DNA of 64,000 nt from Oscillospiraceae bacterium (GCA_017468365.1 JAFUIS010000021.1:1-64000), one strand, 5' to 3'; numbered from the stretch's first letter, positions 36,165 through 45,166 are shown. Numbers and translations are program-made. Notes: generated by a model from the letters alone, not told the origin.

Positions 36165-38762
36165 TTAATGCGCCAAAAGCCAGGTTTTTCCCATTCCCAC
36201 GTCAACTTCCATGGGTACCGAAAGGCTTGCGGCGTTTTCCATTTCTTCTTTAAGGATATCCGCGACCTTTTGGGCGCAGTTTTCGTTTGCTTCAACAATA
36301 AGTTCGTCGTGCACCTGCATGATAAGTTTTGCGTCAAGCTTTTCGGCTTCAAGCCGGTTTTCGACCCTTACCATGGCAAGTTTGATGATATCCGCGGCGG
36401 TGCCCTGAATGGGCATGTTGCGGGCAACTCTTTCACCGAAGGAGCGAAGATTGAAGTTGCTGCTCGAAAGTTCCGGAAGATATCTTCGCCTTCCGTAAGA
36501 AGTCACCGCGTATCCGCATTTTTTTGCGCTTTCAATGCTCTCTTTCATAAAACGGTCAACGCCGCTGTAATGTGAAAGATAGCTGTCGATATACTGCTGG
36601 GCTTCCTTGGTGGGAACGCCGATGTTTTCGCCAAGGCTCCAGGCACCGATTCCGTAAACGATTCCGAAGTTTACCGCCTTCGCCCTGCTTCTCATCTGGG
36701 AAGTGACAAAATCCTCCGGCACACCAAAAACCTGGGAAGCGGTCTGGGTGTGAACGTCGGTACCGCCGGTAAAGGCGGAAATCATATTTTCGTCACCGGA
36801 AAGATGCGCAAGTACCCGAAGCTCTATCTGGGAATAGTCCGCGTCCACAAGGGTGAATCCCTCTTTCGCAACGAAAAATCCGCGCATGCGGCTTCCCAGT
36901 TCGGTGCGAATAGGAATATTCTGAAGGTTCGGTTCAAGGGAACTTATTCTTCCGGTGCGGGTTTCTTTCTGATTAAAGCGGGTGTGAACTCTTCCGTCCG
37001 GTGCAAGTGCGTTAAGAAGTCCGTCAACGTAGGTGGAACGAAGCTTCGTCAGCTTTCGGTATTCAAGAATCTCGTCAACGGCGGGGTGATATTTCCGGAT
37101 ATCTTCAAGAACGTCGGCGCCGGTGGAATAGCCGCTTTTGGTCTTTTTCTTTGCCGGAAGTCCAAGGTGCTCAAAAAGCACCACCCCAAGCTGCTTCGGT
37201 GAAAGAATGTTGAATTCCTCGCCGCAAAGTTCAAAAATGCGCTGCTGGGTTTCGTCAATGGTGACCGAAAGTTCCTCGCCGAAACTGCGGATGCCTTCCG
37301 GGTCGATTTTAAATCCCCTGAGTTCCATCGAAGCAAGGATCTTCGCAAGGGGAAGTTCGATTTCATCAAGGATCTTTTCTTCGCCGCAGCTTTCAAGTTC
37401 CGCTCTGAGCACAGTGCAAAGTCCCGGGAACACCGCCGCTTTCGAAAGAAGCTCCGAATGAGCATCAACGTCGCCTTTAAGTTCAAATTTTTCCGCGTGA
37501 TAAAGAGCTGCAAGTCTTTCGGCGGTGTAATCGTCGCCGGAAACGTTAAGGATATATCCCGCAAGGGAAGAATCCATCAAAAAGCCTTCGGCTTCGCCGC
37601 CGTGGTTTTCTGCCCAGCGGCAAAGGAATTTAAGGTCGTCGGTGCGTTTTTCACCCTTTGAGCACAGGAATCTTGCAAATTCCGCATCAAAAAAGAAGCC
37701 GTCGTTCTCGATGAGCACCGTTTTTTCGCCCCTTATAAGGCAAACCGCGGTAAGGTCGTCCCCTTCCGCCTCAAAAAGAACGTCGGTGCTCATGCCGTCG
37801 CAATATTCCGAAAGAATTGAGCACGGTTCAAAAGAAACTTCCATTTCCCTTGCAGGGGCGGAATTTTCTTCGGTTTTTTCGGGCGCCATGGTGGGGTCAA
37901 GCCCAAGCCTTTCAATCATTTTATACATTTCAAGCCTTGTAAGAAGCGCCACCGCCGCTGCTTCGTCCCGCTCCTTCGGAAGAAGATCCGAAAGATCCTG
38001 AGAAATGGGCGCAAAGCGGTTTATCTCGCCAAGCCTTCTGCTCAGATACGCAAGGTCTTTTCCCTCTTCAAGCTTTTTGCGCTGGGCGGGTTTAAGTTCA
38101 AGCTCGTCAAAATGCTCATAGATATAGTCAACGCTGTGATATCTCTGGATAAGATCCAGCGCGGTCTTTTCGCCGATTCCCGGAACGCCTGGAATATTGT
38201 CGCTGGAATCGCCCATGAGCGCCTTCACTTCGATAAGTTCAAGCGGCTCAACGCCGTATTTTTTGTGCACCGCCGGAATATCCATCATGGTGGAAACCGG
38301 CGCGCCCATTTTGGTGGTGGCAAGGCGAACTTTGGTGTGCTCACCTATAAGCTGAAGGCTGTCGCGGTCACCTGTGGAGATAACGCAGTCTGCGCCCTGT
38401 TCCTCACAAAGGCGCGAAACGGTGCCGAGAATGTCGTCCGCTTCCCAGCCTTCAATGGCGATCACCGGGTAACCGAGGTACCCCAAAAGCTCTTTCACCA
38501 CCGGGAACTGGTCGATAAGTTCCTGAGGAGTGGCGTGGCGTCCCGCCTTATATTCTTTATAAAATTCGTGGCGGAAGGTGGGCGCATGAACGTCAAAGGC
38601 AAAAACAATTGCGTCCGGCTTTGTTTCCGCAACGGAAGTGAGCAGAATTGAAAGAAAACCGTAAACGGCGTTGGTAAAAAAACCGTCCTTTGTGGTAAGC
38701 ATTTTTATGCCGTAAAAGGCGCGGTTCATAATGCTGTTGGAATCGACTGCGAGAATCTTCAT
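36165..38762 (-). CDS. polA: DNA polymerase I
   Basis: An 865-residue family A polymerase. The 5'-nuclease domain (residues 1-290) carries the acidic cluster (YEGWEADD-type EGWEADDILGT, TGDRDSLQL). The middle 3'-5' exonuclease-like domain is degraded: the first acidic motif reads FEAEGDD instead of DTE, so proofreading is doubtful. The polymerase domain (about 460-865) has DADYSQIELRVLAH (motif A), the O helix RSRAKAVNFGIVYGIG and MQVHDELIVE (motif C). Confidence 0.98.
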   Translation of the reverse strand: MKILAVDSNSIMNRAFYGIKMLTTKDGFFTNAVYGFLSILLTSVAETKPDAIVFAFDVHAPTFRHEFYKEYKAGRHATPQELIDQFPVVKELLGYLGYPVIAIEGWEADDILGTVSRLCEEQGADCVISTGDRDSLQLIGEHTKVRLATTKMGAPVSTMMDIPAVHKKYGVEPLELIEVKALMGDSSDNIPGVPGIGEKTALDLIQRYHSVDYIYEHFDELELKPAQRKKLEEGKDLAYLSRRLGEINRFAPISQDLSDLLPKERDEAAAVALLTRLEMYKMIERLGLDPTMAPEKTEENSAPAREMEVSFEPCSILSEYCDGMSTDVLFEAEGDDLTAVCLIRGEKTVLIENDGFFFDAEFARFLCSKGEKRTDDLKFLCRWAENHGGEAEGFLMDSSLAGYILNVSGDDYTAERLAALYHAEKFELKGDVDAHSELLSKAAVFPGLCTVLRAELESCGEEKILDEIELPLAKILASMELRGFKIDPEGIRSFGEELSVTIDETQQRIFELCGEEFNILSPKQLGVVLFEHLGLPAKKKTKSGYSTGADVLEDIRKYHPAVDEILEYRKLTKLRSTYVDGLLNALAPDGRVHTRFNQKETRTGRISSLEPNLQNIPIRTELGSRMRGFFVAKEGFTLVDADYSQIELRVLAHLSGDENMISAFTGGTDVHTQTASQVFGVPEDFVTSQMRSRAKAVNFGIVYGIGAWSLGENIGVPTKEAQQYIDSYLSHYSGVDRFMKESIESAKKCGYAVTSYGRRRYLPELSSSNFNLRSFGERVARNMPIQGTAADIIKLAMVRVENRLEAEKLDAKLIMQVHDELIVEANENCAQKVADILKEEMENAASLSVPMEVDVGMGKTWLLAH

Positions 38763-38898
38763 TCGTTTCCTCCGAAATAAGAATTATTGGAATAAATCCC
38801 AGATTTTTTCTTTTGTCATATGATTAATTATAGCATATAATTTTTCCTTATGCTATAATATTATAATAAATTATAAAGCAAAGCGGAGGTACAAAACC

Positions 38899-39894
38899 TT
38901 GAAAAAATCCACCAGATTTATAACTGCATTCATCTCTTTGGCGATAGCGATATCGTCTTTTTCCGGTTGCGATTTTAACGAGGAAGTCCCCGCAATAGGT
39001 TCGGAAGAAAGCCTTTCCCAAAGCGAAAGTTCCTCTCTTCCCGAAATTTCGGAACCCGAAATAACCGAACCGGTTCCCGAACCTTCGGTCACCCTTTCTT
39101 CCACCGAAGTTTCCCGGGGAAGCTTTTTTATGATAAGGGTCGAAAACGCCGACCTTTCGGATTATTCCTTTGTGGATTTTATGGATTACGAGCGTGAATT
39201 CATCGCCACCGACGGCGGCTGGGTCTGTTTCGTCCCGGTAAAAATGGATACCCACCCCAAAAGCTATGACCTTTCTTTCCGAATCGGCGATTTTGAATAT
39301 TCCGAAAAAATAACCGTTACCGACCGCAACATAAACAAACAGTATCTCACCGTTGCGCCCTCGACCCTTGAAGAAACCCTTGAAGACGACGCAGTAAGAG
39401 CCGCCTTCAATGATTTTTTCCAGAAATACCGCTGGTATGAAACCGGAGTAAAATTCTGGGAGGGCGAATTCGTTCTTCCTCTGGGCGATTATGTCTATAA
39501 AGAGACCACCCCCTACGGCACTTTCAGGGAATTTTCAAACGGTGCCACCGAGTGGCATAACGCCACCGATATGGCGGCAAAAGGCGGTACCCCCATTTAT
39601 GCCACCAACAGCGGCGTAATTCTTTTTGCGGATTACCTCGGACTCACCGGAAACACCGTTATCATAAATCACGGCATGGGTGTTATGAGCTGGCATTATC
39701 ATATGAGCAAGCTTGACGTTGAAACCGGCGATAAAGTTGAAAAAGGCGAGCTTATCGGAAGAGTCGGCACCACCGGCCTTTCCACCGGAAACCACCTTCA
39801 TTTCGGAATCACCGTAGGTGGAATTTTTGTTGACCCCATGGAAATGATAGGCACCGAACCGGACCTTGACTTCTGGAAGGAGGACGCAAAATGA
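38899..39894 (+). CDS. LytM/M23-family peptidase lipoprotein
   Basis: A 331-residue exported protein. Its signal peptide ends in a lipobox SFSGC (Cys about residue 26), followed by a Ser/Glu/Pro-rich linker. The C-terminal M23 domain shows HNATD (Zn ligands His and Asp), SWHYHM and NHLHFG, so the zinc site is complete and it could cleave peptidoglycan cross-links. The TTG at 38899 follows GCGGAGG. The stop overlaps dusB by 4 bases. Confidence 0.92.
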   Translation: MKKSTRFITAFISLAIAISSFSGCDFNEEVPAIGSEESLSQSESSSLPEISEPEITEPVPEPSVTLSSTEVSRGSFFMIRVENADLSDYSFVDFMDYEREFIATDGGWVCFVPVKMDTHPKSYDLSFRIGDFEYSEKITVTDRNINKQYLTVAPSTLEETLEDDAVRAAFNDFFQKYRWYETGVKFWEGEFVLPLGDYVYKETTPYGTFREFSNGATEWHNATDMAAKGGTPIYATNSGVILFADYLGLTGNTVIINHGMGVMSWHYHMSKLDVETGDKVEKGELIGRVGTTGLSTGNHLHFGITVGGIFVDPMEMIGTEPDLDFWKEDAK

Positions 39895-40865
39895 AAATAG
39901 GAAACATCGAACTTCCGAAATATGCAGCCCTTGCGCCTCTTGCAGGTGTCGGCGACCGCGCCATGCGCGAAATAAGCCGAGAATTCGGTGCGGTTTGGAC
40001 CGTGGGAGAAATGACCAGCTCAAAAGGTCTTTCTTACGGAAGCAAAAAATCCGCCGAACTTCTTGAAATAAACGAAGCGGAACGTCCCTGCGCCGTCCAG
40101 CTTTTCGGAAGCGAACCGGAAGTCATGGCAGAAGCCGCAAGAATGGCTCTCGATTATAAACCTGATGCCATCGATATAAACTTCGGCTGCCCCGTTCCAA
40201 AAGTTGCCGGAAACGGCGGCGGTTCCGCCCTTATGAAAGACCCGGAACTTGCGGGAAGGATCGTAAGAGCTGTTGTTGACGCCGTTGATATCCCCGTAAC
40301 GGTAAAATTCCGCGCCGGCTGGGATAACGACCACCTCAACGCGGTGGAGTTTGCCTGCATCTGCGAAGCAAACGGCGCTTCGGCGCTCACCGTTCACGGA
40401 AGAACCAGGACCCAGATGTATGCGCCGCCGGTCAACTGGGATATCATCCGCCGGGTGAAGGAAGCGGTTTCCGTTCCCGTAATCGGCAACGGCGACGTGG
40501 TTTCTCCCGAAAGCGCAAAGGAACTTTATGACCAAACCGGCTGCGACCTTGTAATGGTCGGACGCGGCGCCATGGGCAACCCCTGGATTTTCAAACGCAT
40601 CGCCCACTATATGGAAACCGGCGAGCTTCTTCCGGAACCTTCTCCCGAAGAAAGAATGGCGGTCCTTAAAAAGCATATCGAACTTCTCTGCAAATATAAG
40701 GGCGAATATACCGGAATGCGCGAAGCGCGAAAACATTCCTCCTGGTATATTAAAGGAATGCGCGGCGCCGCGGAATTTCGAAGGGAATGCGGCGAACTCA
40801 CCACCCCCGAAGATCTGGAAAATCTCATCGACCGGGTGCTTCTTGCCGCAGAAAATGAAGGGTAA
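39891..40865 (+). CDS. dusB: tRNA-dihydrouridine synthase
   Basis: A 324-residue FMN enzyme reducing uridines in tRNA D-loops. It shows APLAGVGDRAMREISREFGA, NFGCPVPKVAGNGGGSALM with the catalytic Cys, TVKFRAGWD, ALTVHGRTRTQMY, and the FMN-phosphate loop GNGDVVS / MVGRGAMGNPWIF. Translation is coupled to the LytM gene (ATGA overlap). DusB is the closest Firmicutes subgroup. Confidence 0.95.
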   Translation: MKIGNIELPKYAALAPLAGVGDRAMREISREFGAVWTVGEMTSSKGLSYGSKKSAELLEINEAERPCAVQLFGSEPEVMAEAARMALDYKPDAIDINFGCPVPKVAGNGGGSALMKDPELAGRIVRAVVDAVDIPVTVKFRAGWDNDHLNAVEFACICEANGASALTVHGRTRTQMYAPPVNWDIIRRVKEAVSVPVIGNGDVVSPESAKELYDQTGCDLVMVGRGAMGNPWIFKRIAHYMETGELLPEPSPEERMAVLKKHIELLCKYKGEYTGMREARKHSSWYIKGMRGAAEFRRECGELTTPEDLENLIDRVLLAAENEG

Positions 40866-41004
40866 AATTGAGCACCATTCACCCTTCGGTGAATATAAAA
40901 ATACCCCTATGCAGGTTTTCCAGTAACTTCCAATTCCCCGGAAAAATATACTCAAAAGTATCAAAAACGCTCTTTCAACATAAAAAATATGAACAAATGG
41001 CATA

Positions 41005-41151
41005 TTTAAGCCGTTTGGTGGAGTACTCGGTTGAAAATGTTGAAAACCTCGCGTTTTTGTAAAGTTTTTATGTGGAAAACTCGATTTTTCCACAAACCCA
41101 TTGTTGAAAATGTTGAAAAGTGCTCATAAAAACCGCCATTTTAAGCCGTTT
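41005..41151. other. oriC-like repeat module upstream of hemW
   Basis: Direct repeats flank an inverted pair of DnaA-box-like 9-mers: TTTAAGCCGTTT (41005), GTTGAAAATGTTGAAAA (41030-41046), TGTGGAAAA (41071-41079), TTTTCCACA (41086-41094), GTTGAAAATGTTGAAAA again (41103-41119), TTTAAGCCGTTT again (41140-41151). The same TGTTGAAA and TTTTCCACA words occur at oriC. The rest of the 390-base gap (40866-41253) holds no gene. Confidence 0.7.
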
Positions 41152-41253
41152 AGCACCCAAAGTTTTCAAAGTGGAATAAAAATCGGTGTTGAAAAACCCT
41201 TTTTGAGCACCGAAAACGACCCCAAAACCCAAAAATCGAAGGAGGGAGCACCG

Positions 41254-42372
41254 ATGAATAAAAACGCCCCTGCGGGACTGTATATTCACGTTCCCTTCTG
41301 CATCCAAAAATGCAGGTACTGCGACTTTTATTCATTTCCAAAAGGCGAAGAATATTTCGAAAAATATAAAAACCGCGTAATCGAAGCCATTGATTTTTAT
41401 CAAAAAAAATATGCAAGGCGCTATAACTCTTTGTATTTCGGCGGCGGAACGCCCCTTCTTCTGGGCGAAAAACGCCTTTTTGAGATAATGGAAGCCGCAG
41501 GACCCTTTCTCACCCAGGATGCGGAAGTCTCCGCAGAGGGAAATCCCGGCGCAGCCGAAAGAGTTGATTTTTCCGTTTTGCGCTCTGCGGGAATAAACCG
41601 CCTTTCCTTCGGACTTCAAAGCAGCAGCGATAACGAACTTTCCGCTTTGGGAAGGATACACACCGCAAAAGAGGCGGAAGAAACCGTAAAAGCCGCCCAA
41701 AAAGCCGGTTTTGATAACATCTCCCTCGACCTGATGCTCGGAATCCCCTACCAGACGAAGGAGAGCCTTCTCGAAAGCATCGCTTTTTGCGATTCCCTCG
41801 GAGTTTCCCATATCTCTTCCTATATTTTAAAAATCGAAGAGGGAACTCCCCTTTCAAAGAGTGACCTTAGGTTCCTTTGCGCAAACGAGGACGAGGTTTC
41901 GGACCTTTATCTTCTTGCCTGCGAAGAACTTTCACGCCGCGGTTTTTCACAATACGAAATTTCAAACTTCGCGAAGGAGGGAAAACGCTCTTTTCATAAC
42001 CTTCGCTATTGGCTGGACGGCGAATACGTCGGAATAGGACCTTCCGCCCATTCATTCATGGAAGACCGCCGTTTTTATACCGACCGGAACATAAAATCCT
42101 TTCTGACCGTTCCTTTTGAAGAAAACGAGAGGGAAGAATCTTCCGGCGGCGGTTGGGAAGAATTTGCCATGCTCAGGCTTCGCCTTTCGGACGGACTGGA
42201 TACCGGGGAACTTTCAAAAAAATTCCCCGAAGCGCCGGCAAACGAGATACTTGAAAGAGCAAAGCCTTTCGAAAATCCCGGCCTTTTAAAAATAAACGGC
42301 AAAAATATCGCCTTTACCCCAAAAGGCTTTTTGCTTTCCAACGCCCTTACGGCGGAAATCCTTTATGACTGA
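41254..42372 (+). CDS. hemW: HemW-like radical SAM protein
   Basis: A 372-residue radical-SAM protein of the HemN/HemW group. It has the CxxxCxxC cluster motif CIQKCRYC (near residue 16-23), then SLYFGGGTP and GINRLSFGLQS. It lacks the long N-terminal extension of true coproporphyrinogen dehydrogenases, so heme chaperone HemW is favoured. The ATG at 41254 follows GGAGG; the frame reaches back to 41101 through the oriC-like repeat module, which is not coding. Confidence 0.92.
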   Translation: MNKNAPAGLYIHVPFCIQKCRYCDFYSFPKGEEYFEKYKNRVIEAIDFYQKKYARRYNSLYFGGGTPLLLGEKRLFEIMEAAGPFLTQDAEVSAEGNPGAAERVDFSVLRSAGINRLSFGLQSSSDNELSALGRIHTAKEAEETVKAAQKAGFDNISLDLMLGIPYQTKESLLESIAFCDSLGVSHISSYILKIEEGTPLSKSDLRFLCANEDEVSDLYLLACEELSRRGFSQYEISNFAKEGKRSFHNLRYWLDGEYVGIGPSAHSFMEDRRFYTDRNIKSFLTVPFEENEREESSGGGWEEFAMLRLRLSDGLDTGELSKKFPEAPANEILERAKPFENPGLLKINGKNIAFTPKGFLLSNALTAEILYD

Positions 42373-42398
42373 CCTTTTTACGAAAAAGGAGAACGAAA

Positions 42399-43100
42399 AT
42401 GAAGAAACTCAAAACTCTCGGAATAATAATGGGCGCGCTGCTCGTTCTTTTTGTTGCGGCTTTTGCCGTAATGGCCGCCCTTGGAATTTTCACCGTTGAA
42501 ACCGGCGAAGGCGGCGGAATTTCCTTTAACCCCATCGTAATGAAAAAGAACTGGGAAATTCCCCTTTCCGAAAAAACCGCCGTTATCAAAACCGAAAAAG
42601 GCGAAATAAAAATCGCTCTCGCCGATTGCGAAGCCGCGGAAAAATTTTCCGAACTTGCAAAAAGCGGAATTTATCTTGAAAGCGCTTTCGATACCGTTGC
42701 CGAAGACCTTTTTATAAGCGCTTCGGCAAATGGCGAAAGCTTTGAAGCCGAAATGACTTCCTATGCCTGCGTTTACGGCGCGGTGGGTTTTGTTCTCGAA
42801 GGCGAAAAAGCCGCACCGGATTTTTTCATCGTAACTAAAAACGGCCTTTCCGGTCTTTCCGAAAGTTTTATGACCGAACAGGGTTTTGACGAAGAAAAAA
42901 TCGCTTTTTATAAAGAAAACGGCGGAATTCCCGAATATGAAGGAAAAGTAATCATCTTCGGAAAAGTCCTTTCCGGAATGGAAACCGCCGAAAAAATCGC
43001 AAAAACCGAAAACTCCGGCTATACCGGCGGATATAAACCCGCCGAAGCGGTAAAAATAATTTTCGCCGGAATTATTGAACCCGAAGAAACCACTGAATAA
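42399..43100 (+). CDS. membrane-anchored degenerate cyclophilin-like protein
   Basis: A 233-residue protein with an N-terminal membrane segment (residues 7-30) and an extracytoplasmic domain resembling peptidyl-prolyl isomerase: TEKGEIKIALADCEAAEKF, FSELAKSGIY and FGKVLSGMETAEKIAK match the cyclophilin frame. The catalytic core motif (FHRVI...Q) is replaced by ESAFDTVAEDLFI, so isomerase activity is doubtful. ATG 42399 follows AAGGAG. Confidence 0.75.
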   Translation: MKKLKTLGIIMGALLVLFVAAFAVMAALGIFTVETGEGGGISFNPIVMKKNWEIPLSEKTAVIKTEKGEIKIALADCEAAEKFSELAKSGIYLESAFDTVAEDLFISASANGESFEAEMTSYACVYGAVGFVLEGEKAAPDFFIVTKNGLSGLSESFMTEQGFDEEKIAFYKENGGIPEYEGKVIIFGKVLSGMETAEKIAKTENSGYTGGYKPAEAVKIIFAGIIEPEETTE

Positions 43101-43113
43101 TAAGAAAATCGCG

Positions 43114-43140
43114 TTGACTTTGCCGCGGGATTATTATAAT
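43114..43140 (+). promoter_or_regulatory. promoter of the DUF1292 cluster
   Basis: TTGACT (43114-43119) and TATAAT (43135-43140) separated by only 15 bases; the short spacing lowers confidence. Confidence 0.5.
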
Positions 43141-43184
43141 ATATTAAATGTAAAAAACATCCTCACAAAAAGGAGAAAATAAAA

Positions 43185-43499
43185 ATGAGCAAACAGAACC
43201 ATAACCCCGCAGAAGACGAATACGGTCCCGACCTTGTAACCCTTGTTGACGAAAACGGAAAAAAGACCGAATTCGAAATCGTTGATTCCATCGTTACCGA
43301 CAATAACGAATATTACGCACTTATTCCCGTTGAAACCCCCGAAAATCTCGATTCCGACACCGGCGAACTCGTGATCCTCAAGGTTGTGGAAGAAAACGGC
43401 GAAGAATTCCTTGATGAGATCGAAGACGACGAAGAATATGAATCCATTTCCGAAGCTTTCATGGATCGTCTTGAAGACATTTATGATTTTGAAAGCTGA
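43185..43499 (+). CDS. DUF1292 family protein (copy 1)
   Basis: A 104-residue very acidic DUF1292 protein: VTLVDENGKKTEFEIVDSI then EYYALIPVETPEN and a C-terminal LEDIYDFES. Members are small cytosolic proteins of unknown role. First of three tandem paralogues. ATG 43185 follows AAAAGGAG. Confidence 0.9.
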   Translation: MSKQNHNPAEDEYGPDLVTLVDENGKKTEFEIVDSIVTDNNEYYALIPVETPENLDSDTGELVILKVVEENGEEFLDEIEDDEEYESISEAFMDRLEDIYDFES

Positions 43500-43508
43500 G
43501 GGAAAAAC

Positions 43509-43778
43509 ATGAACGAAAAAGACCGCGAATTTCTTACCCTTACCGACGAAGAAGGAAACCAGCACGAATTTGAGATCGTCGATAAAATCCTTGTGAACGA
43601 AACCAAATATCTTGCAATCGTTCCCGCTGTGGAATGTGAAGAAGACGGACTTTATATCTACAGAGTTTTCGTCGAAGACGGCGAAGAATATATCGAGCCC
43701 ATCGAAGACGACAAAGAGTTCGAAGAAGTTTCCGAAATTTTTGAAGACCGCCTTTCCGAAATTTACGATTTCGAATAA
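43509..43778 (+). CDS. DUF1292 family protein (copy 2)
   Basis: An 89-residue paralogue: LTLTDEEGNQHEFEIVDKIL, KYLAIVPAVEC, ending RLSEIYDFE. It starts 9 bases after copy 1 stops, so it shares its mRNA. It is closest to copy 1 by the shared YDFE ending. Confidence 0.9.
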   Translation: MNEKDREFLTLTDEEGNQHEFEIVDKILVNETKYLAIVPAVECEEDGLYIYRVFVEDGEEYIEPIEDDKEFEEVSEIFEDRLSEIYDFE

Positions 43779-43807
43779 TAATTAAAAAAAGAAAGAGGAA
43801 AAAAACA

Positions 43808-44083
43808 ATGCCTCAGGATTTTGAAGAATACAATACCGTCACCCTTACCGATGACGACGGCAACGACATTGAATTTGAACTTGTGGACGCCATTGAACAT
43901 AACGGAAAAAAATATTGCGTCCTTTATCCGGAAGGCCTTACCGAAAAAGAACGCGAATTTGAAGAACCCGTAATTCTCGAATATGTCATCGACGGCGACA
44001 TCGATTATCTTGAAGAGATCGTTGACGAAGACGAATATGATGAAATTTACGGAATCTATTTTGATGAAGGTTACGAAGCATAA
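43808..44083 (+). CDS. DUF1292 family protein (copy 3)
   Basis: A 91-residue paralogue: VTLTDDDGNDIEFELVDAI, KKYCVLYPEGL, with a divergent C-terminus (EIYGIYFDEGYEA). ATG 43808 follows AAGAGG. It ends just before the structured RNA at 44111. Confidence 0.9.
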   Translation: MPQDFEEYNTVTLTDDDGNDIEFELVDAIEHNGKKYCVLYPEGLTEKEREFEEPVILEYVIDGDIDYLEEIVDEDEYDEIYGIYFDEGYEA

Positions 44084-44110
44084 AATCGTCCCTTCCCGGA
44101 AAAACTGATA

Positions 44111-44308
44111 AAACCCCCTGCGTTGTGCGAGAATCGTCCGTTTTTTTAATCCAACAAATCGTTAAAAGGGAGTTTTGCTCCGTCCTTGTAATGTAGGCCC
44201 CGGCTTTTTTGGCATCGGGGGAACGTGAACCGGACGGGAAAACTTACCCACCTTGTCTTATGACCGGGTTTCAACGATGGACTGTTCGGCAATGCGGGGT
44301 ATTTTTTT
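44111..44308 (+). ncRNA. ssrS: probable 6S RNA
   Basis: A ~190-nt rod-like RNA. The 5' ACCCCCTGCGTTGTGC pairs with the 3' GGCAATGCGGGGT, which is followed by a T7 tract. Inside, GTCCGTT pairs with AACGATGGAC. An unpaired bubble follows on both sides, then CCGTCC with GGACGG and CCCCG/CGGGG lead to the apical loop. This terminal stem / large internal bubble / apical stem layout is that of 6S RNA, which binds sigma-A RNA polymerase. Assigned by structure only. Confidence 0.65.
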
Positions 44309-44341
44309 AAAGAAAAACAAAAGCGAAAGGAGATGCCCATT

Positions 44342-45079
44342 TTGTCACGTTTTGAACGAACGGAACTTTTCCTCGGAAAAGATTCCACCGAAAAATTAAA
44401 AAACGCAAGGGTCGCCGTAATAGGCCTTGGCGGAGTAGGCGGAAGCGCCGCCGAAGGAATTTTAAGAGCGGGCGTGGGTCATCTTCTTTTTATCGACGGC
44501 GACACCGTTGATGAAACCAACATCAACCGCCAGCTTCTTGCCACCGATGAAACCGTCGGAATGGATAAAATTGCCGCCGCAAAACTTCGCTTTGAACTTA
44601 TAAACCCCGATGCGGATATGACCTTTAAAAAGGAATTTTATCTTCCGGAAAACAGCGCCTTTCTTTATGACTGGAACCCGGATTATATAATCGACGCCAT
44701 CGATACCGTCACCGCAAAGCTTCATATCGCCGAAGAATGCAAAAAGCGCGGAATAAAGCTTTTGATGTGCCTCGGAACGGGCAACCGCCTTGACCCGGAA
44801 AAACTTCATATCGGCGATATCTCCGAAACCGCCGGAAGCGGCTGTCCCCTTGCAAGGGTCATCCGAAAGGAACTTAAAAAGCGCGGCATCGAACACCAGA
44901 CCGTCCTTTTCAGCACCGAAGAGGCAAAAAAAGCCGCAATCGATTCCGAAGGCGGTCGCCACAGCCCCGGAAGCATCTCTTTCGTACCGCCGGCCGCGGG
45001 ATATCTCCTTGCGGGAAAATGCGTGAGAGATTTAATAAGCCTTCCCTTGGGGGAAGGTGTCTGCGAAGCAGACGGATGA
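44342..45079 (+). CDS. tcdA: tRNA threonylcarbamoyladenosine dehydratase TcdA-like
   Basis: A 245-residue E1-like (ThiF/MoeB) protein that cyclises t6A in tRNA. The ATP-binding loop is AVIGLGGVGGSAAEGI, then DGDTVDETNINRQLLA, IDAIDTVTAKL and the conserved SFVPPAAG. The TTG at 44342 is preferred because AAAGGAG is 10 bases upstream; ATG 44333 is too close to it. The last dozen residues (LPLGEGVCEADG) and the stop codon come from a family C hairpin repeat. Confidence 0.88.
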   Translation: MSRFERTELFLGKDSTEKLKNARVAVIGLGGVGGSAAEGILRAGVGHLLFIDGDTVDETNINRQLLATDETVGMDKIAAAKLRFELINPDADMTFKKEFYLPENSAFLYDWNPDYIIDAIDTVTAKLHIAEECKKRGIKLLMCLGTGNRLDPEKLHIGDISETAGSGCPLARVIRKELKKRGIEHQTVLFSTEEAKKAAIDSEGGRHSPGSISFVPPAAGYLLAGKCVRDLISLPLGEGVCEADG

Positions 45080-45084
45080 GAGGC
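45041..45084 (+). repeat. hairpin repeat family C, overlapping tcdA 3' end
   Basis: CTTCCCTTGGGGGAAG then GTCTGC-GAA-GCAGAC, GGATGAGAGG. It supplies the final codons and the TGA of tcdA. Confidence 0.8.
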
Positions 45085-45109
45085 AAATTAATAAGACAGA
45101 TATTTACGG

Positions 45110-45133
45110 TAGGGAACGGTCTTGACCGTTCCG
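45110..45133. repeat. hairpin repeat family A
   Basis: TAGGGAACGGTC-TT-GACCGTTCCG, identical in the hairpin to 36137-36160. Confidence 0.8.
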
Positions 45134-45166
45134 AAAAAATTTCCATTTTGCAAAAGAGTTTTAAAA

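Noticed and set aside
41101-41253. Longer N-terminus for HemW
   Set aside because: The upstream codons read through the oriC-like repeat module; the ATG at 41254 with GGAGG gives the family start just before GLYIHVPFC.
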